Positions 52,576 to 62,101 of a stretch of DNA of 64,000 bases are shown here, in pieces (position 1 is the first letter of the stretch; each line of letters begins with the position of its first letter). This DNA is from Rhodoferax sp. (GTDB lineage: Bacteria > Pseudomonadota > Gammaproteobacteria > Burkholderiales > Burkholderiaceae_C), in the NCBI GenBank assembly GCA_024235935.1, contig JACKLL010000006.1:1-64000 (forward strand), read 5' to 3'. Below the pieces are notes generated by a model that worked only from the letters and a program-made list of their open reading frames with translations, made no database searches and was not told the origin of the DNA. A program made the position numbers and the translations under genes.

Positions 52576-53535
52576 TCATTGCTTCAGAAAATCGCGCGCA
52601 GCCGCCACGATCGCATCGGCATCGACGCGCGACTGCGCCTCGAGCACGGGTGCATAACCCACCGGAATCCGCGGCGCGCCCAGACGGCGCACCTTGCAAC
52701 CGGTGACCTCGGCTGCCGTGGCAGCGACCTCTGCGCCGAAACCGGCGGCCTGGATGGCTTCATGCACGACCATCAGGCGGCCGGTGCGGGCGCAGGACTG
52801 CAGCACGGCATCACGGTCCCAGGGCCAGATGCTGCGCAGGTCGATCAGATCGACCTCGACACCTTGCGCGGCCAGCTGCGCGCAGGCCTGCGCGCAGATC
52901 GACGCCTGCCGGCTCCAGCTCACCATCGTCAGGTGCGTGCCGCTGCGCAGCGTGCGGGCACTGCCCAGCACCACCTCGTGCGATTCGTCGACCTCGCCCT
53001 GGACGCCCCACAGCGTCTTGTGCTCCATGTAGACCACCGGGTCGCCACAGGCCAGTGCCGCGCGCAACATGCTGTAGTTGTCCTGCGGCGTCCCCGGGCA
53101 GAGCACCACCACACCGGGCAGATGGGCGAACCAGCTCTCGAAGGATTGCGAATGCTGGGCCGCCGACGAATCCCAGATGCCGATCGGCATGCGAACCACC
53201 ATCGGCACCCGGCCCTGGCCGCCGAACATGAAACGGTTCTTGGCCGCCTGGTTGACCATCTCGTCCATGCCGCACAGCGCGAAATCGACCACGCGCATTT
53301 CGACCACCGGCCGCAGCCCGGCCAGTGCCATGCCGACACCGGCGCCCAGAATGGCAGCCTCGCTGATCGGGGTGTCAATGACGCGCTCGGGGCCAAACTG
53401 CTGCTGCAAGCCCTTGTATTGCGCGAAGATGCCGCCCCGGCCCACGTCTTCGCCCATCACCACGACGTTGCGGTCGGCTTCCATTTCGCGCGCCACCGCG
53501 CGTACCGCGGCTTCGGCGTATGTCATCAGCGCCAT
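52576..53535 (-). CDS. 2-oxoacid/acetoin dehydrogenase E1 component, beta subunit
   Basis: This protein of 319 residues matches the ThDP-dependent E1 beta family (pyruvate, branched-chain or acetoin dehydrogenase). GEDVGRGGIFAQYKGL and VIDTPISEAAILGAGVGMAL carry the conserved residues, including the glutamate that activates ThDP. VVVLCPGTPQDNYSMLRAAL and QGVEVDLIDLRSIWPWD follow. It overlaps the alpha subunit gene by ten bases. No E2 or E3 gene is near. Confidence 0.9.
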   Translation of the reverse strand: MALMTYAEAAVRAVAREMEADRNVVVMGEDVGRGGIFAQYKGLQQQFGPERVIDTPISEAAILGAGVGMALAGLRPVVEMRVVDFALCGMDEMVNQAAKNRFMFGGQGRVPMVVRMPIGIWDSSAAQHSQSFESWFAHLPGVVVLCPGTPQDNYSMLRAALACGDPVVYMEHKTLWGVQGEVDESHEVVLGSARTLRSGTHLTMVSWSRQASICAQACAQLAAQGVEVDLIDLRSIWPWDRDAVLQSCARTGRLMVVHEAIQAAGFGAEVAATAAEVTGCKVRRLGAPRIPVGYAPVLEAQSRVDADAIVAAARDFLKQ

Positions 53536-54542
53536 TGGCCGGCTCCTGTGTCCTGAATATCGGTGTATGCGGTCTGCGCGTCGGGCCAGGGTGCGGCATC
53601 GGCCCGGGCCAGCGCCTGTTCGACCTCCGCCCGCGCGGCATCCTCGATGGCGTCCAGCGTGCTGGCCTCGGCACCATCCAGCGCCAGATACTGCTGGCGG
53701 GCACGGGCGATCGGATCGGTCTTGAGCGCCTCCTGCAGTTCCGCCGGATCGCGGTAGGCCGCCGCATCGACCGACACATGGCCCTTGACCCGGTAGGTGA
53801 TGGCGTGCAGCAGACGCGGCCCGCCACCGCCACGGACCTCGGCCACCAGCTTTTGCGCCGCGGCATGCACCGCCAGCACGTCGTTGCCATCGACCTTTTC
53901 GCCCGGAATGTCCAGGCTCAGCGCCCGTGCCGACGCACCGGCACCGGCAATCATCGGACCACTGGCCGTGGTTGCGCTCCAGCGGTTGTCCTCGCAGACG
54001 AACAGCACCGGCAGGCCGTAGACCTTGGCCCAGTTCAGCGCCTCCAGAAACGGGCCGCGGTTGATGCCGCCGTCGCCAAAGAAGCAGACCGTGATGCCGT
54101 CGCGCTGCTGGATCTTCTGCGCATGGGCCGCGCCGACCGCGATCGGCAGGCCGGCTGCCACGACGCCGTTGGCGCCCAGCATGCCGACCGAGAAGTCGGC
54201 GATATGCATGGAGCCGCCCTTGCCGCCATTGAAGCCGGTGGCCTTGCCGAACAGCTCGGCCATCATGCCGTCGAGGCTGGCACCCTTGGCCAGCGTATGC
54301 CCATGGCCGCGGTGGGTGGAGGTGAGATAGTCATCGCGGCGCAGATGGGCACAGACACCTGCGGGCACTGCCTCCTGGCCGGTCGACAGGTGCAGCGGGC
54401 CCCGCACCTTGGCATTGCCCTCGGCCGCCTTGCCATAGACGCTGACGCCGCCCTGGCTGGCGATTTCCGCCGCATTCTCGAATGCGCGGATACGTACCAT
54501 CGTGCGATAGAGATCCGCAAGAACCTGTTTCGGATTGCTCAA
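53526..54542 (-). CDS. 2-oxoacid/acetoin dehydrogenase E1 component, alpha subunit
   Basis: This protein of 338 residues has THRGHGHTLAKG and the ThDP motif GDGGINRGPFLEALNWAKVYGLPVLFVCEDN. The most likely start is TTG at 54542, with GGAG five bases upstream; ATG starts further upstream lack support. The pair resembles acetoin dehydrogenase AcoA/AcoB. Since a TRAP operon follows, the imported acid could be a 2-oxoacid or precursor. E2/E3 must be supplied from elsewhere. Confidence 0.88.
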   Translation of the reverse strand: MSNPKQVLADLYRTMVRIRAFENAAEIASQGGVSVYGKAAEGNAKVRGPLHLSTGQEAVPAGVCAHLRRDDYLTSTHRGHGHTLAKGASLDGMMAELFGKATGFNGGKGGSMHIADFSVGMLGANGVVAAGLPIAVGAAHAQKIQQRDGITVCFFGDGGINRGPFLEALNWAKVYGLPVLFVCEDNRWSATTASGPMIAGAGASARALSLDIPGEKVDGNDVLAVHAAAQKLVAEVRGGGGPRLLHAITYRVKGHVSVDAAAYRDPAELQEALKTDPIARARQQYLALDGAEASTLDAIEDAARAEVEQALARADAAPWPDAQTAYTDIQDTGAGQWR

Positions 54543-54571
54543 AATGTCTCCGACAAATCTTTGATCAAAGT

Positions 54572-54584
54572 TGCATTGTATGCA
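54572..54584. promoter_or_regulatory. Palindrome upstream of the E1 alpha gene
   Basis: TGCAT and ATGCA form a perfect inverted repeat around three bases, about 30 bases before the TTG start and in the 251-base divergent space shared with the GlcD-type gene. This resembles a GntR/FCD-type operator. The regulator is not in the window neighbourhood. Confidence 0.4.
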
Positions 54585-54793
54585 GAGCGACAGGGGCATC
54601 CCTGCGGCATGTCCCGCCCGCGACCGGCTGCCGCCGGCCAGTGCCGCCATTCCCCTGCGCAGGTCCGAACCGGGGCTGCGCACGAACACCGGGCACCGGC
54701 CGGTTTCACGCCGGGCTGCAATATTCTTCAACGCCCTGCACCAAACCCGGCACTATCATGGCCGGACCGAAGTGCCCCGGAGCCCGCCCCACG

Positions 54794-56314
54794 ATGCAAG
54801 CCGACACCATCGCCCCCCATGACGTCGCTACCACGCAGGTGCCGCGCGCGCAGCGCCAGCAGGCAGTCGTGCAGGCCCTGCAGGCCGTGCTGCCGGCCCA
54901 TGCCCTGCTGTGGAACAACGAGGACACGACGCCCTACGAATGCGACGGCCTGACCGCCTACCGCCAGCGCCCGCTGGTCGTAGCGCTGCCCGAGACGCTG
55001 GACCAGGTGCAGGCCGTGTTGCGCACCTGCCACGCGATGGACGTGCCGGTGGTCGCACGGGGTGCGGGCACCGGACTGTCCGGTGGCGCGATGCCGCATG
55101 CCATGGGCGTCACGCTGAGCCTGGCCAAGTTCAACAAGATCCTGAAGATGGACCTCGCCAGCCGGACCGCGCTGGTGCAAAGCGGCGTGCGCAACCTGGC
55201 CATCAGCGAGGCCGCGGCGCCGCTGGGGCTTTACTACGCGCCCGACCCGTCGAGCCAGATCGCCTGCACCATCGGCGGCAACGTGGCCGAAAACTCCGGC
55301 GGCGTGCATTGCCTGAAGTACGGGCTGACACTGCACAACGTGCTCAAGGTGCGCGGCTTCACCGTCGACGGTGAGGAGGTCACGTTCGGCTCGGACGCGC
55401 TGGATGTCGGCGGCTACGACCTGCTGTCGGTGCTGATCGGCTCGGAGGGCATGCTGGCGGTGGTCACCGAGGTCACGGTGCGGCTGGTGCCCAAACCCAC
55501 GCTGGCGCGCTGCATCATGGCCAGCTTCGACGATGTGCGCAAGGCCGGCGACGCGGTGGCCGCGGTCATTGCCGCCGGCATCATCCCGGCCGGGCTGGAG
55601 ATGATGGACAAGCCGATGACCGCCGCGGTCGAGGACTTCGTGCACGCCGGCTACGACCTGACGGCCGAGGCCATCCTGCTGTGCGAGAGCGACGGTACCC
55701 CCCAGGAGGTCGAAGAGGAGATCGGTCGCATGACGGACGTGCTGACGCGCAACGGCGCCACCGCGATTGCGGTCAGCCGCGACGAGGCCGAGCGGCTGCG
55801 CTTCTGGAGCGGGCGCAAGAACGCATTCCCGGCCAGCGGACGCATCAGCCCCGACTACATGTGCATGGACTCGACGATTCCGCGCAAGCGCCTGGCCGAC
55901 ATCCTGCTGGCGATCCAGCAGATGGAGAAGAAGTACCAGCTGCGCTGCGCCAACGTATTCCATGCCGGCGACGGCAACCTGCACCCGCTGATCCTGTTCG
56001 ATGCCAACGACCCGGACCAGCTGCACCGCTGCGAACTGTTCGGCGCCGACATCCTGGAGACCAGCGTCGCGATGGGCGGCACCGTGACCGGCGAGCATGG
56101 CGTGGGCGTGGAGAAGCTCAACTCCATGTGCGTGCAGTTCAGTGCCGAGGAGAACGCGCAGATGCTGGGCGTCAAGGCGGCATTCGATCCCAAGGGCCTG
56201 CTGAACCCGGGCAAGGTGATCCCCACGCTGCAGCGCTGCGCCGAATACGGCCGCGAGGTGGTGCGCGGCAACCAGCCCCGCAACCCGGCGTTTGCCCAGC
56301 TGCCGAGGTTCTGA
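54794..56314 (+). CDS. FAD-linked oxidase, GlcD type
   Basis: This protein of 506 residues matches the FAD subunit of glycolate oxidase and D-lactate dehydrogenases. The PCMH FAD-binding segment is VVARGAGTGLSGGAMPHAMG near residues 88-107. CTIGGNVAENSGG and the C-terminal HAGDGNLHPLILFD and GEHGVGVEKL motifs are intact. Partner subunits GlcE and GlcF are absent, so it may act alone on a 2-hydroxyacid. It is divergent from the E1 genes. Confidence 0.9.
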   Translation: MQADTIAPHDVATTQVPRAQRQQAVVQALQAVLPAHALLWNNEDTTPYECDGLTAYRQRPLVVALPETLDQVQAVLRTCHAMDVPVVARGAGTGLSGGAMPHAMGVTLSLAKFNKILKMDLASRTALVQSGVRNLAISEAAAPLGLYYAPDPSSQIACTIGGNVAENSGGVHCLKYGLTLHNVLKVRGFTVDGEEVTFGSDALDVGGYDLLSVLIGSEGMLAVVTEVTVRLVPKPTLARCIMASFDDVRKAGDAVAAVIAAGIIPAGLEMMDKPMTAAVEDFVHAGYDLTAEAILLCESDGTPQEVEEEIGRMTDVLTRNGATAIAVSRDEAERLRFWSGRKNAFPASGRISPDYMCMDSTIPRKRLADILLAIQQMEKKYQLRCANVFHAGDGNLHPLILFDANDPDQLHRCELFGADILETSVAMGGTVTGEHGVGVEKLNSMCVQFSAEENAQMLGVKAAFDPKGLLNPGKVIPTLQRCAEYGREVVRGNQPRNPAFAQLPRF

Positions 56315-56424
56315 AGCCGTCGTGCGGTCTTGTCCTACACGCCCCGGGCAAGACGGCCGATAACGCTGCCACGGGTATTGCGCGACAGTCACGGTACCGG
56401 TGAACACCGTTACTGGAGACCTCG

Positions 56425-56673
56425 ATGCAACCGAACCTTTCCTCTGCAGCTCCGCAACGCGATGATGAACATCGGCGCGGTGCCACCACCGCAGCCGTGG
56501 TGGCCATTGCCGGCGTCCTGGCCATCGTTCTGCTGAGCTTGTTCGTCGATGCCCTGCACCAGTCGATCGCCCGCGGCGAAGCCTTGCGCGAGCGCCTGGC
56601 CTCCAGCTCCCCATCGGCCAGAGAGCCGATCGAGGCGGTTGCGCAAGCCAACCTGCTGATGGCGCGGCGTTGA
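56425..56673 (+). CDS. Small single-span membrane protein
   Basis: This protein of 82 residues has a hydrophilic N terminus, one transmembrane segment near residues 22-43 (TAAVVAIAGVLAIVLLSLFV), and a charged helical C terminus. GGAG ahead of the ATG supports it. No family is recognised. Confidence 0.65.
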   Translation: MQPNLSSAAPQRDDEHRRGATTAAVVAIAGVLAIVLLSLFVDALHQSIARGEALRERLASSSPSAREPIEAVAQANLLMARR

Positions 56674-56789
56674 GTCGCTCCGGGGCAGCGGCAGCGGGCC
56701 CGCGCTCGCCGAGTGACCCATGGACCATCAGCGCCCACCAGCGCCGGTCGATTCAGCCTTCAACCCAACATAGACAAGGAAGACACATC

Positions 56790-57005
56790 ATGAATATCGC
56801 AAAACTGGCCGGCATCGTTCTCATTGCAGCTGGTTGCCTGGGCCTGGTCTACGGCGGCTTCAGCTACACCAAGGAAACCACCGGCATGCAGCTCGGGCCC
56901 ATCGCACTGAAGGTCGAAGAAAAGCAGACCGTCAACGTACCACTGATCGCCAGCGCCAGCGCGATCATTGCCGGCGTGTTCCTGCTTGCCTTCAAACGCA
57001 AGTAA
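56790..57005 (+). CDS. Small two-span membrane protein (DUF3185-like)
   Basis: This protein of 71 residues begins MNIAKLAGIVLIAAGCLGLVYGGFSYTKET with one transmembrane segment and has a second at the C terminus before KRK. A central loop LKVEEKQTVNVPL faces the periplasm or cytoplasm. Similar proteins are common in Burkholderiales, near stress genes. A terminator follows at 57033. Confidence 0.75.
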   Translation: MNIAKLAGIVLIAAGCLGLVYGGFSYTKETTGMQLGPIALKVEEKQTVNVPLIASASAIIAGVFLLAFKRK

Positions 57006-57032
57006 GGCCATTCGCCGCATTGCCCCAAGAAG

Positions 57033-57067
57033 AAGCCGCCCCAGCCATCAGGCGGGGGCGGCTTTCT
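57033..57067 (+). terminator. Rho-independent-like terminator
   Basis: AAGCCGCCCC pairs with GGGGGCGGCTT around a roughly 12-base loop, followed by TTTCT. It is about 30 bases after the small membrane protein gene. The T run is short and interrupted. Confidence 0.6.
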
Positions 57068-57244
57068 GTTGCGATCTGTTGCACTTGTCGCAAGCTGCGA
57101 TCAGATAGTGGGGCTTTGCGCCTGTCCATGGCGTACGTGCCGTGCCATAGTGGAAGCCGTTGCGGGCTATACCCATCCGGACGCGCCCGCACCCATCGAG
57201 GCGCAGCCTTACCCGGTAGTAGCGCCCTGTCGAACAGGACCCCT

Positions 57245-57469
57245 ATGGGCAAAAAGCCAAATCACCTTGCAAGTTCTGGATATTCGTCAGGCCGTCTGGC
57301 CTGTCCGCGGTGCGGGCTCGATCTGGTCCGCGTAGAGCGGCAACTGCTGGATCGGTTGATCAGCTTGTTCGCGCCACGGCACCGCTACCGCTGCCGTGCA
57401 CATGCCTGTCAATGGGAAGGCGCCGTCCGCGTAGGCGCGGCCACACCTGCCCGCAGCCCGGGGCGCTGA
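57245..57469 (+). CDS. Small zinc-ribbon protein
   Basis: This protein of 74 residues has CPRCGLDL and, 30 residues later, CRAHACQW, two cysteine pairs expected to hold one zinc ion. Between them is a basic stretch RVERQLLDRLISLFAPRHRYR. AGGAC precedes the ATG. The family is a conserved hypothetical group; function is unknown. Confidence 0.7.
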   Translation: MGKKPNHLASSGYSSGRLACPRCGLDLVRVERQLLDRLISLFAPRHRYRCRAHACQWEGAVRVGAATPARSPGR

Positions 57470-57512
57470 CGCCGCGCTGGCGCCAGGCCGGTCGATCGGG
57501 CAGGCCGGGGAC

Positions 57513-57737
57513 TTATTTCTTCTTCGTGACTTCGTGGCCGATCACGCCACCCACGGCGGCGCCGGCACCCGTGCAGGCGATACCGCCGCAAAGCACGTTA
57601 CCTACCACGCCGCCGACAACGGCGCCCGTGGCAGTACCTTTTTCCTGTTGCGTCATGCCGGCACAACCCGCCAGGCCCAGCATGGCAGCCAGTGCGATGG
57701 CGGGAAGGGTGAGATAGCTGCGTGTCGTGTTTTTCAT
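57513..57737 (-). CDS. Glycine-zipper lipoprotein
   Basis: This protein of 74 residues has a lipoprotein signal with LAGC near residue 22-25, followed by a glycine-zipper segment GAVVGGVVGNVLCGGIACTGAGAAVGGVIG. It resembles SlyB/OsmB-type envelope stress lipoproteins. Two adjacent ATGs exist (57740 and 57737); the second has the better spacing from GGAG. Confidence 0.8.
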   Translation of the reverse strand: MKNTTRSYLTLPAIALAAMLGLAGCAGMTQQEKGTATGAVVGGVVGNVLCGGIACTGAGAAVGGVIGHEVTKKK

Positions 57738-57865
57738 CATGTTTCTCCAGTAGATGGGATTTGCCATCAAAAGGTGATGGCGCTTTTCGCGGGATAGCTC
57801 CCCATGCACAGGCGCATCCGTGACGCCCCGGCAAGGCCGGGCACGTCACCGCTGCGCAACTGCGA

Positions 57866-58180
57866 TCACGGGCGGACGGTGATCTCGTTCTTGACCATCT
57901 TCACGCCCTGGACGCCTTGTGCGATCCGCTGGGCCGTGTATTTCTCGTCGCTGCTCTTGGCAAAACCAGACAGCATCACGGTGCCATTGAGTGTCTCGAC
58001 CTTGATCGACGTACCGTCGACCTGCTTGTCTTCGAGCATGCGGGTCTTGACCAGCGTCGTGATGCCGGTGTCGTCCACATAGGCACCCACGGTCTGCTGG
58101 CCGCGCGAGACGGCGCAACCGGTGGCAGTGAGCATGACGGCCGCGGCGATGGCAGCTGCAAAAGAGGTTCGGATGTTCAT
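57866..58180 (-). CDS. BON domain lipoprotein (OsmY-like)
   Basis: This protein of 104 residues has a lipoprotein signal (LTATGC near residue 21) and one BON domain (TTLVKTRMLEDKQVDGTSIKVETLNGTVMLSGFA). BON proteins bind membranes and protect the envelope under stress. It is 128 bases upstream of the glycine-zipper lipoprotein gene on the same strand; the two may respond together. Confidence 0.88.
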   Translation of the reverse strand: MNIRTSFAAAIAAAVMLTATGCAVSRGQQTVGAYVDDTGITTLVKTRMLEDKQVDGTSIKVETLNGTVMLSGFAKSSDEKYTAQRIAQGVQGVKMVKNEITVRP

Positions 58181-58555
58181 GGCATTCTCCAGTTCAATAC
58201 AAAATGGGTTTGCACGATGGCAACCCGGTGGTGAAAGGCCCCTCCACCCTTGGGCAGGCCACGACCCTTTGCCGATGGCACCCTGGCGGCCCCTCCGTCC
58301 TAGGTACGGGGATGCTGTTGCGGGTGCTGCTGACTCGGAGTCCGGGCCTGCACACCGTGTGTCAAGCCCATGGATGTACTCTACGAGTGCGACCGCTTGC
58401 GGCCCATCGGCGGGTACCGCCAAGCGGCGTAGGACGATGCCCCATGCCGGACACACGCATTGCCACCGCATGCAGGGTCGATACCATGGCGCACACCACG
58501 GTCGGCCCTGGCTGGATTAGCATGCACAGGCACATCCCACGCAGGAGAACCGACC
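58181..58555. other. Gene-free stretch between the BON lipoprotein and fumarase
   Basis: I see no supported gene in these 375 bases. Open frames exist but do not look coding. It should contain the divergent promoters of the BON lipoprotein and fumarase genes. CAGGAG is present just before the fumarase start. No clear operator was found. Confidence 0.5.
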
Positions 58556-59956
58556 ATGCCGACGACCCGTACCGAATCCGACAGCTTCGGCCCGATCGAA
58601 GTCCCGTCCGATGCCCTGTGGGCGGCGCAGACGGCGCGCAGCCTGCAGTTCTTTGCCATCGGCGAGCAGCGCATGCCCTTGCAACTGGTGTACGCACTGG
58701 CCTGGATCAAGTGGGCCGCAGCCCTGGTCAACCGCGATCTGGGCCGGCTCGCGCCGCAGCGCGCCCAGGCGATCAGCGACGCCGCGCGGGCCGTCGCCCA
58801 GGGCGGCTTCGACGACCAGTTTCCGCTGTCGGTCTGGCAGACCGGCTCGGGCACGCAGAGCAACATGAACGTCAATGAAGTCATCGCGACGCTGGCCAGC
58901 CGCGCGCTGGCATCGGCAGACGGATCTCACCCACGTGTACACCCCAATGACGACGTGAACATGGGACAGTCGTCCAACGATGTCTTCCCCAGCGCCATGC
59001 ATATCGCCATCGCCGCGCAGACGGGCCGTGACCTGCTGCCGGCGCTGACCTTGCTGCGCGGCGAGCTGGCGGCCAAAGCCACGCAATTCGCGGATACGGT
59101 GAAGATTGGTCGGACCCATCTGCAGGACGCAACGCCGGTCCGGCTGGGCCAGGAGTTCGGTGGCTACGAAGCCCAGTTGGCATTGTGCGACGCGCAGATC
59201 CGGCACGCGTTGCAGGCCGTCCATGCACTGGCCATCGGTGGCACCGCGGTGGGCACCGGCCTGAACACCCACCCCGAATTCGGCCCGCGTGTCGCCGCAT
59301 TGCTGGCGCAACACCTGGGGCTGCCGCTGCGCCAGGCCGACAACCTGTTCGCGGCCATGGCCGGCCACGAGGCTTTAGTGGCCCTGCATGGCAGCCTGCG
59401 CATGCTGGCAATCGCATTGACCAAGATCGCCTGCGACATCCGGCTCATGGGCAGCGGACCCCGCGCCGGCCTGGGGGAGCTGCAATTGCCGGAGAACGAG
59501 CCGGGCAGCTCCATCATGCCGGGCAAGGTCAATCCGACCCAGGTCGAGGCCCTGACCATGGTCTGCGCCCAGGTCATCGGACATGATGCGGCGGTCGGCT
59601 TCGCCGCCAGCCAGGGGCAGTTCGAGCTCAACGTGTACAAGCCGCTGATTGCCTTCGACACCCTGGACAGCCTGCGCCTGCTGGCCGACGCCATGCGCAG
59701 CTTCGCACGCCACTGTGTGGCCGGCATTCAGGTCAACGAGGCGCGGGTCGCGCAGTTGCTGCAAAGCTCACTGATGCTGGTCACGGCCCTCGTGCCCCAT
59801 ATCGGCTACGACCGCGCCACACGCATCGCCAAGCATGCACACCATGAAGGCAGCAGCCTGCGCGAGGCCGCGCTGGCGCTCGGGGAGTTGACGGCCGAGC
59901 AATTCGACGCCTGGGTTGACCCGCTGCAGATGCTGGATTCACGCGCGCCGCGCTGA
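58556..59956 (+). CDS. fumC: Class II fumarate hydratase
   Basis: This protein of 466 residues is an iron-independent fumarase (fumarate to malate, TCA cycle, cytoplasm). TGSGTQSNMNVNEV, HPNDDVNMGQSSNDVFPSAM, and GSSIMPGKVNPTQ are all intact, covering the active-site B, A and signature loops. The start is supported by GCAGGAG upstream. It is monocistronic. Confidence 0.95.
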   Translation: MPTTRTESDSFGPIEVPSDALWAAQTARSLQFFAIGEQRMPLQLVYALAWIKWAAALVNRDLGRLAPQRAQAISDAARAVAQGGFDDQFPLSVWQTGSGTQSNMNVNEVIATLASRALASADGSHPRVHPNDDVNMGQSSNDVFPSAMHIAIAAQTGRDLLPALTLLRGELAAKATQFADTVKIGRTHLQDATPVRLGQEFGGYEAQLALCDAQIRHALQAVHALAIGGTAVGTGLNTHPEFGPRVAALLAQHLGLPLRQADNLFAAMAGHEALVALHGSLRMLAIALTKIACDIRLMGSGPRAGLGELQLPENEPGSSIMPGKVNPTQVEALTMVCAQVIGHDAAVGFAASQGQFELNVYKPLIAFDTLDSLRLLADAMRSFARHCVAGIQVNEARVAQLLQSSLMLVTALVPHIGYDRATRIAKHAHHEGSSLREAALALGELTAEQFDAWVDPLQMLDSRAPR

Positions 59957-60000
59957 CCGCGCCCACTCCCTTGTGCGGCCATTCGCGGGGCCGACGGCCT

Positions 60001-61362
60001 TCAGCCTTCCTGGCTTGCCTTGACCGGCAGCATCGCACGGACCTCCGTGCCCTGGCCCGGTCGCGACTCGATGGTCAGCCTGCCACCGCAGGCTTCGACC
60101 CGAAAGCGCATGCCAACCAGTCCGTAGGCGGACGCGCGCCGCACCTGCGGGTCGAATCCGGCGCCATCGTCGCGCACCGACACCTCGACCATGTCACCAT
60201 GGTCGGCCAGCGTGATCCACACCTGCTTCGCCTGCGCATACTTCGTGATATTGGTGATCGCCTCCTGCACCAGCCGATAGGCGATCAGCTCCGAGGCCGG
60301 CTCCAGCTCGACCGTTGCCAGCGAACACGTGACCTCGACACCGGTGCTCTCGGAAAATTCCCGGGCCTGGATCTCGAGCGTCGCGACCAGACCGAGGTTG
60401 CTCAATGCCGAGGGCCGCAGGTCTTCGATGATGCGCCGTCCCAGCGCGATGCCGCTGTTGAGCGTATCGACCAGATGCGCCAGCAGACCCAGCGCATCCG
60501 GCGCCGTCGCCGAGATGCGCGAACGGATGCGGGCGGCATCCAGCTTGGCCGATGTCAGCAGTGCCCCCAGATCGTCATGCAGGTTGCGCGCCAGCCGATG
60601 GCGTTCGTCCTCGCGGGCGGTCTGGATATGCTGGGTCAGTTCGGTCAGCTGCGCGGTGCGCTCGATCACCTCGACCTCGAGCCGATCGCGCTCGGCCTGC
60701 ACCATGCGCTGCTGCTCGAGTTGCTGCAGCTTGAGCGCCACCGTCTGGCGCTGGTACAGAAAAAGCACCAGCAGGCCGGACAGGCAGAGCACGATGATGC
60801 CGATACGGCTGAGCGACAAGGTACGGTAGATGCCGTCGCGCCCCTGCTGGATGTTGCGCTCTTCCCGCGCCAGCAGTTCCGCGCTGATGGCGCGGATCTC
60901 GTCCATCTTCTCCTTGCCGATGCCACTCTTGAGGATCTCCGACGTCGCCTTGGCTTTGCCTTCCTCAACCAGCCGGATCGTCAACTGCAGTTCGGACAGC
61001 TTGCTGCGGGTGTATTCATGCAGCTTGGTCAGCATGTCTGCCGACGCCGGGTCGGCGCCGAAACGTTCGTCGATCTGCTGCAGCGCAAGGGTGATCTTGC
61101 CCAGCGCCGCCTCGTAGGGCTCCAGATACTCCGGTCCGCCGGTCAACAGAAAACCGCGCGTGCCGGTCTCGGCATCGACGATGCCCTGGGTCAGGCGCTG
61201 CAGGCTGTCCTGCGACTTCGTAAGTGCGTTGACACGCTCCAGCCGTTCGACCGACTGCCAGTAAGCGGCCTCGCTGACCAGCACAATGGCGGCGGCGACG
61301 ATACAGGCCAGCGGGAATACCATCCGGTTGCGCCTGAAAAGGCGCGAGAAGAACATCATCAT
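60001..61362 (-). CDS. CHASE3 sensor histidine kinase (NarX/DegS type)
   Basis: This protein of 453 residues has a transmembrane segment near 15-33, a CHASE3 sensor (TQGIVDAETGTRGFLLTGGPEYLEPYEAAL), a second transmembrane segment near 185-203, a HisKA_3 domain with the phosphorylated H262 in RLARNLHDDLGALL, and an ATPase with DDGAGF. It is divergent from a NarL-type response regulator gene 53 bases away, its probable partner. The stimulus is unknown. Confidence 0.93.
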   Translation of the reverse strand: MMMFFSRLFRRNRMVFPLACIVAAAIVLVSEAAYWQSVERLERVNALTKSQDSLQRLTQGIVDAETGTRGFLLTGGPEYLEPYEAALGKITLALQQIDERFGADPASADMLTKLHEYTRSKLSELQLTIRLVEEGKAKATSEILKSGIGKEKMDEIRAISAELLAREERNIQQGRDGIYRTLSLSRIGIIVLCLSGLLVLFLYQRQTVALKLQQLEQQRMVQAERDRLEVEVIERTAQLTELTQHIQTAREDERHRLARNLHDDLGALLTSAKLDAARIRSRISATAPDALGLLAHLVDTLNSGIALGRRIIEDLRPSALSNLGLVATLEIQAREFSESTGVEVTCSLATVELEPASELIAYRLVQEAITNITKYAQAKQVWITLADHGDMVEVSVRDDGAGFDPQVRRASAYGLVGMRFRVEACGGRLTIESRPGQGTEVRAMLPVKASQEG

Positions 61363-61415
61363 TTGCGCCCGCAGGCAATTGTGGGATCATCCATCACGTC
61401 AATGCTTGTAACACC

Positions 61416-62048
61416 ATGATTCGAATTGCCATTATTGATGACCATGCGATGGTCCGCGCCGGACTGCGGCAGTTCTTCTCGGATCAAACCGACTTTTCTG
61501 TGGTCGCCGAAGCCAGCAACGGCCGCGCCGCACTGGAAATCGTACGCGCCGGCGAGGTGGACGTCATCGTGCTCGACATCTCGATGCCCGACCAGAGCGG
61601 TGTCGACGCCCTTGCGGCCATCCGCGCGCGCGCGCCCGACCTGCCGGTGCTGATTCTCAGCGGTTTCCCCGAGGAGCACTATGCGACCACCTTGCTGCGC
61701 CAGGGTGCCAGTGGATACCTGAACAAGGACTGCGATCCGCAGGACATCGTCACAGCGATCCGGACCGTCCACCGGGGCCGCAAGTTCATCACGCCCGGCG
61801 TGGCCGAACGCCTGGCCGAGGGACTGTCCAAGGGCGGCGACCAGTTGCCGCACGAGCAGTTGTCGGAGCGCGAGTTGCAGGTGTTCCTGCGTCTGGCCAA
61901 AGGTGAAACCATCGGAAACCTCGCGGTGGGCATGTCGCTGAGCGTCAAGACGGTCAGCACCTACCGCACCCGCATCATGGAGAAAATGAAGCTCGAGTCC
62001 AACAGCGACCTGACCTACTATGCGCTGAAAAACGGACTGATCCAGTAG
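61416..62048 (+). CDS. NarL/FixJ family response regulator
   Basis: This protein of 210 residues has an N-terminal receiver with the acidic pair D8-D9 and phospho-acceptor D54 in VLDISMP, and a C-terminal LuxR-type helix-turn-helix (LSERELQVFLRLAKGETIGNLAVGMSLSVKTVSTYR). It is divergent from the CHASE3 kinase and probably its partner. Confidence 0.93.
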   Translation: MIRIAIIDDHAMVRAGLRQFFSDQTDFSVVAEASNGRAALEIVRAGEVDVIVLDISMPDQSGVDALAAIRARAPDLPVLILSGFPEEHYATTLLRQGASGYLNKDCDPQDIVTAIRTVHRGRKFITPGVAERLAEGLSKGGDQLPHEQLSERELQVFLRLAKGETIGNLAVGMSLSVKTVSTYRTRIMEKMKLESNSDLTYYALKNGLIQ

Positions 62049-62101
62049 CTGGCGCCCCTGCGGACCGCCACCGGCTCGCACAGCGCAGGCCACGGCCGCA
62101 A

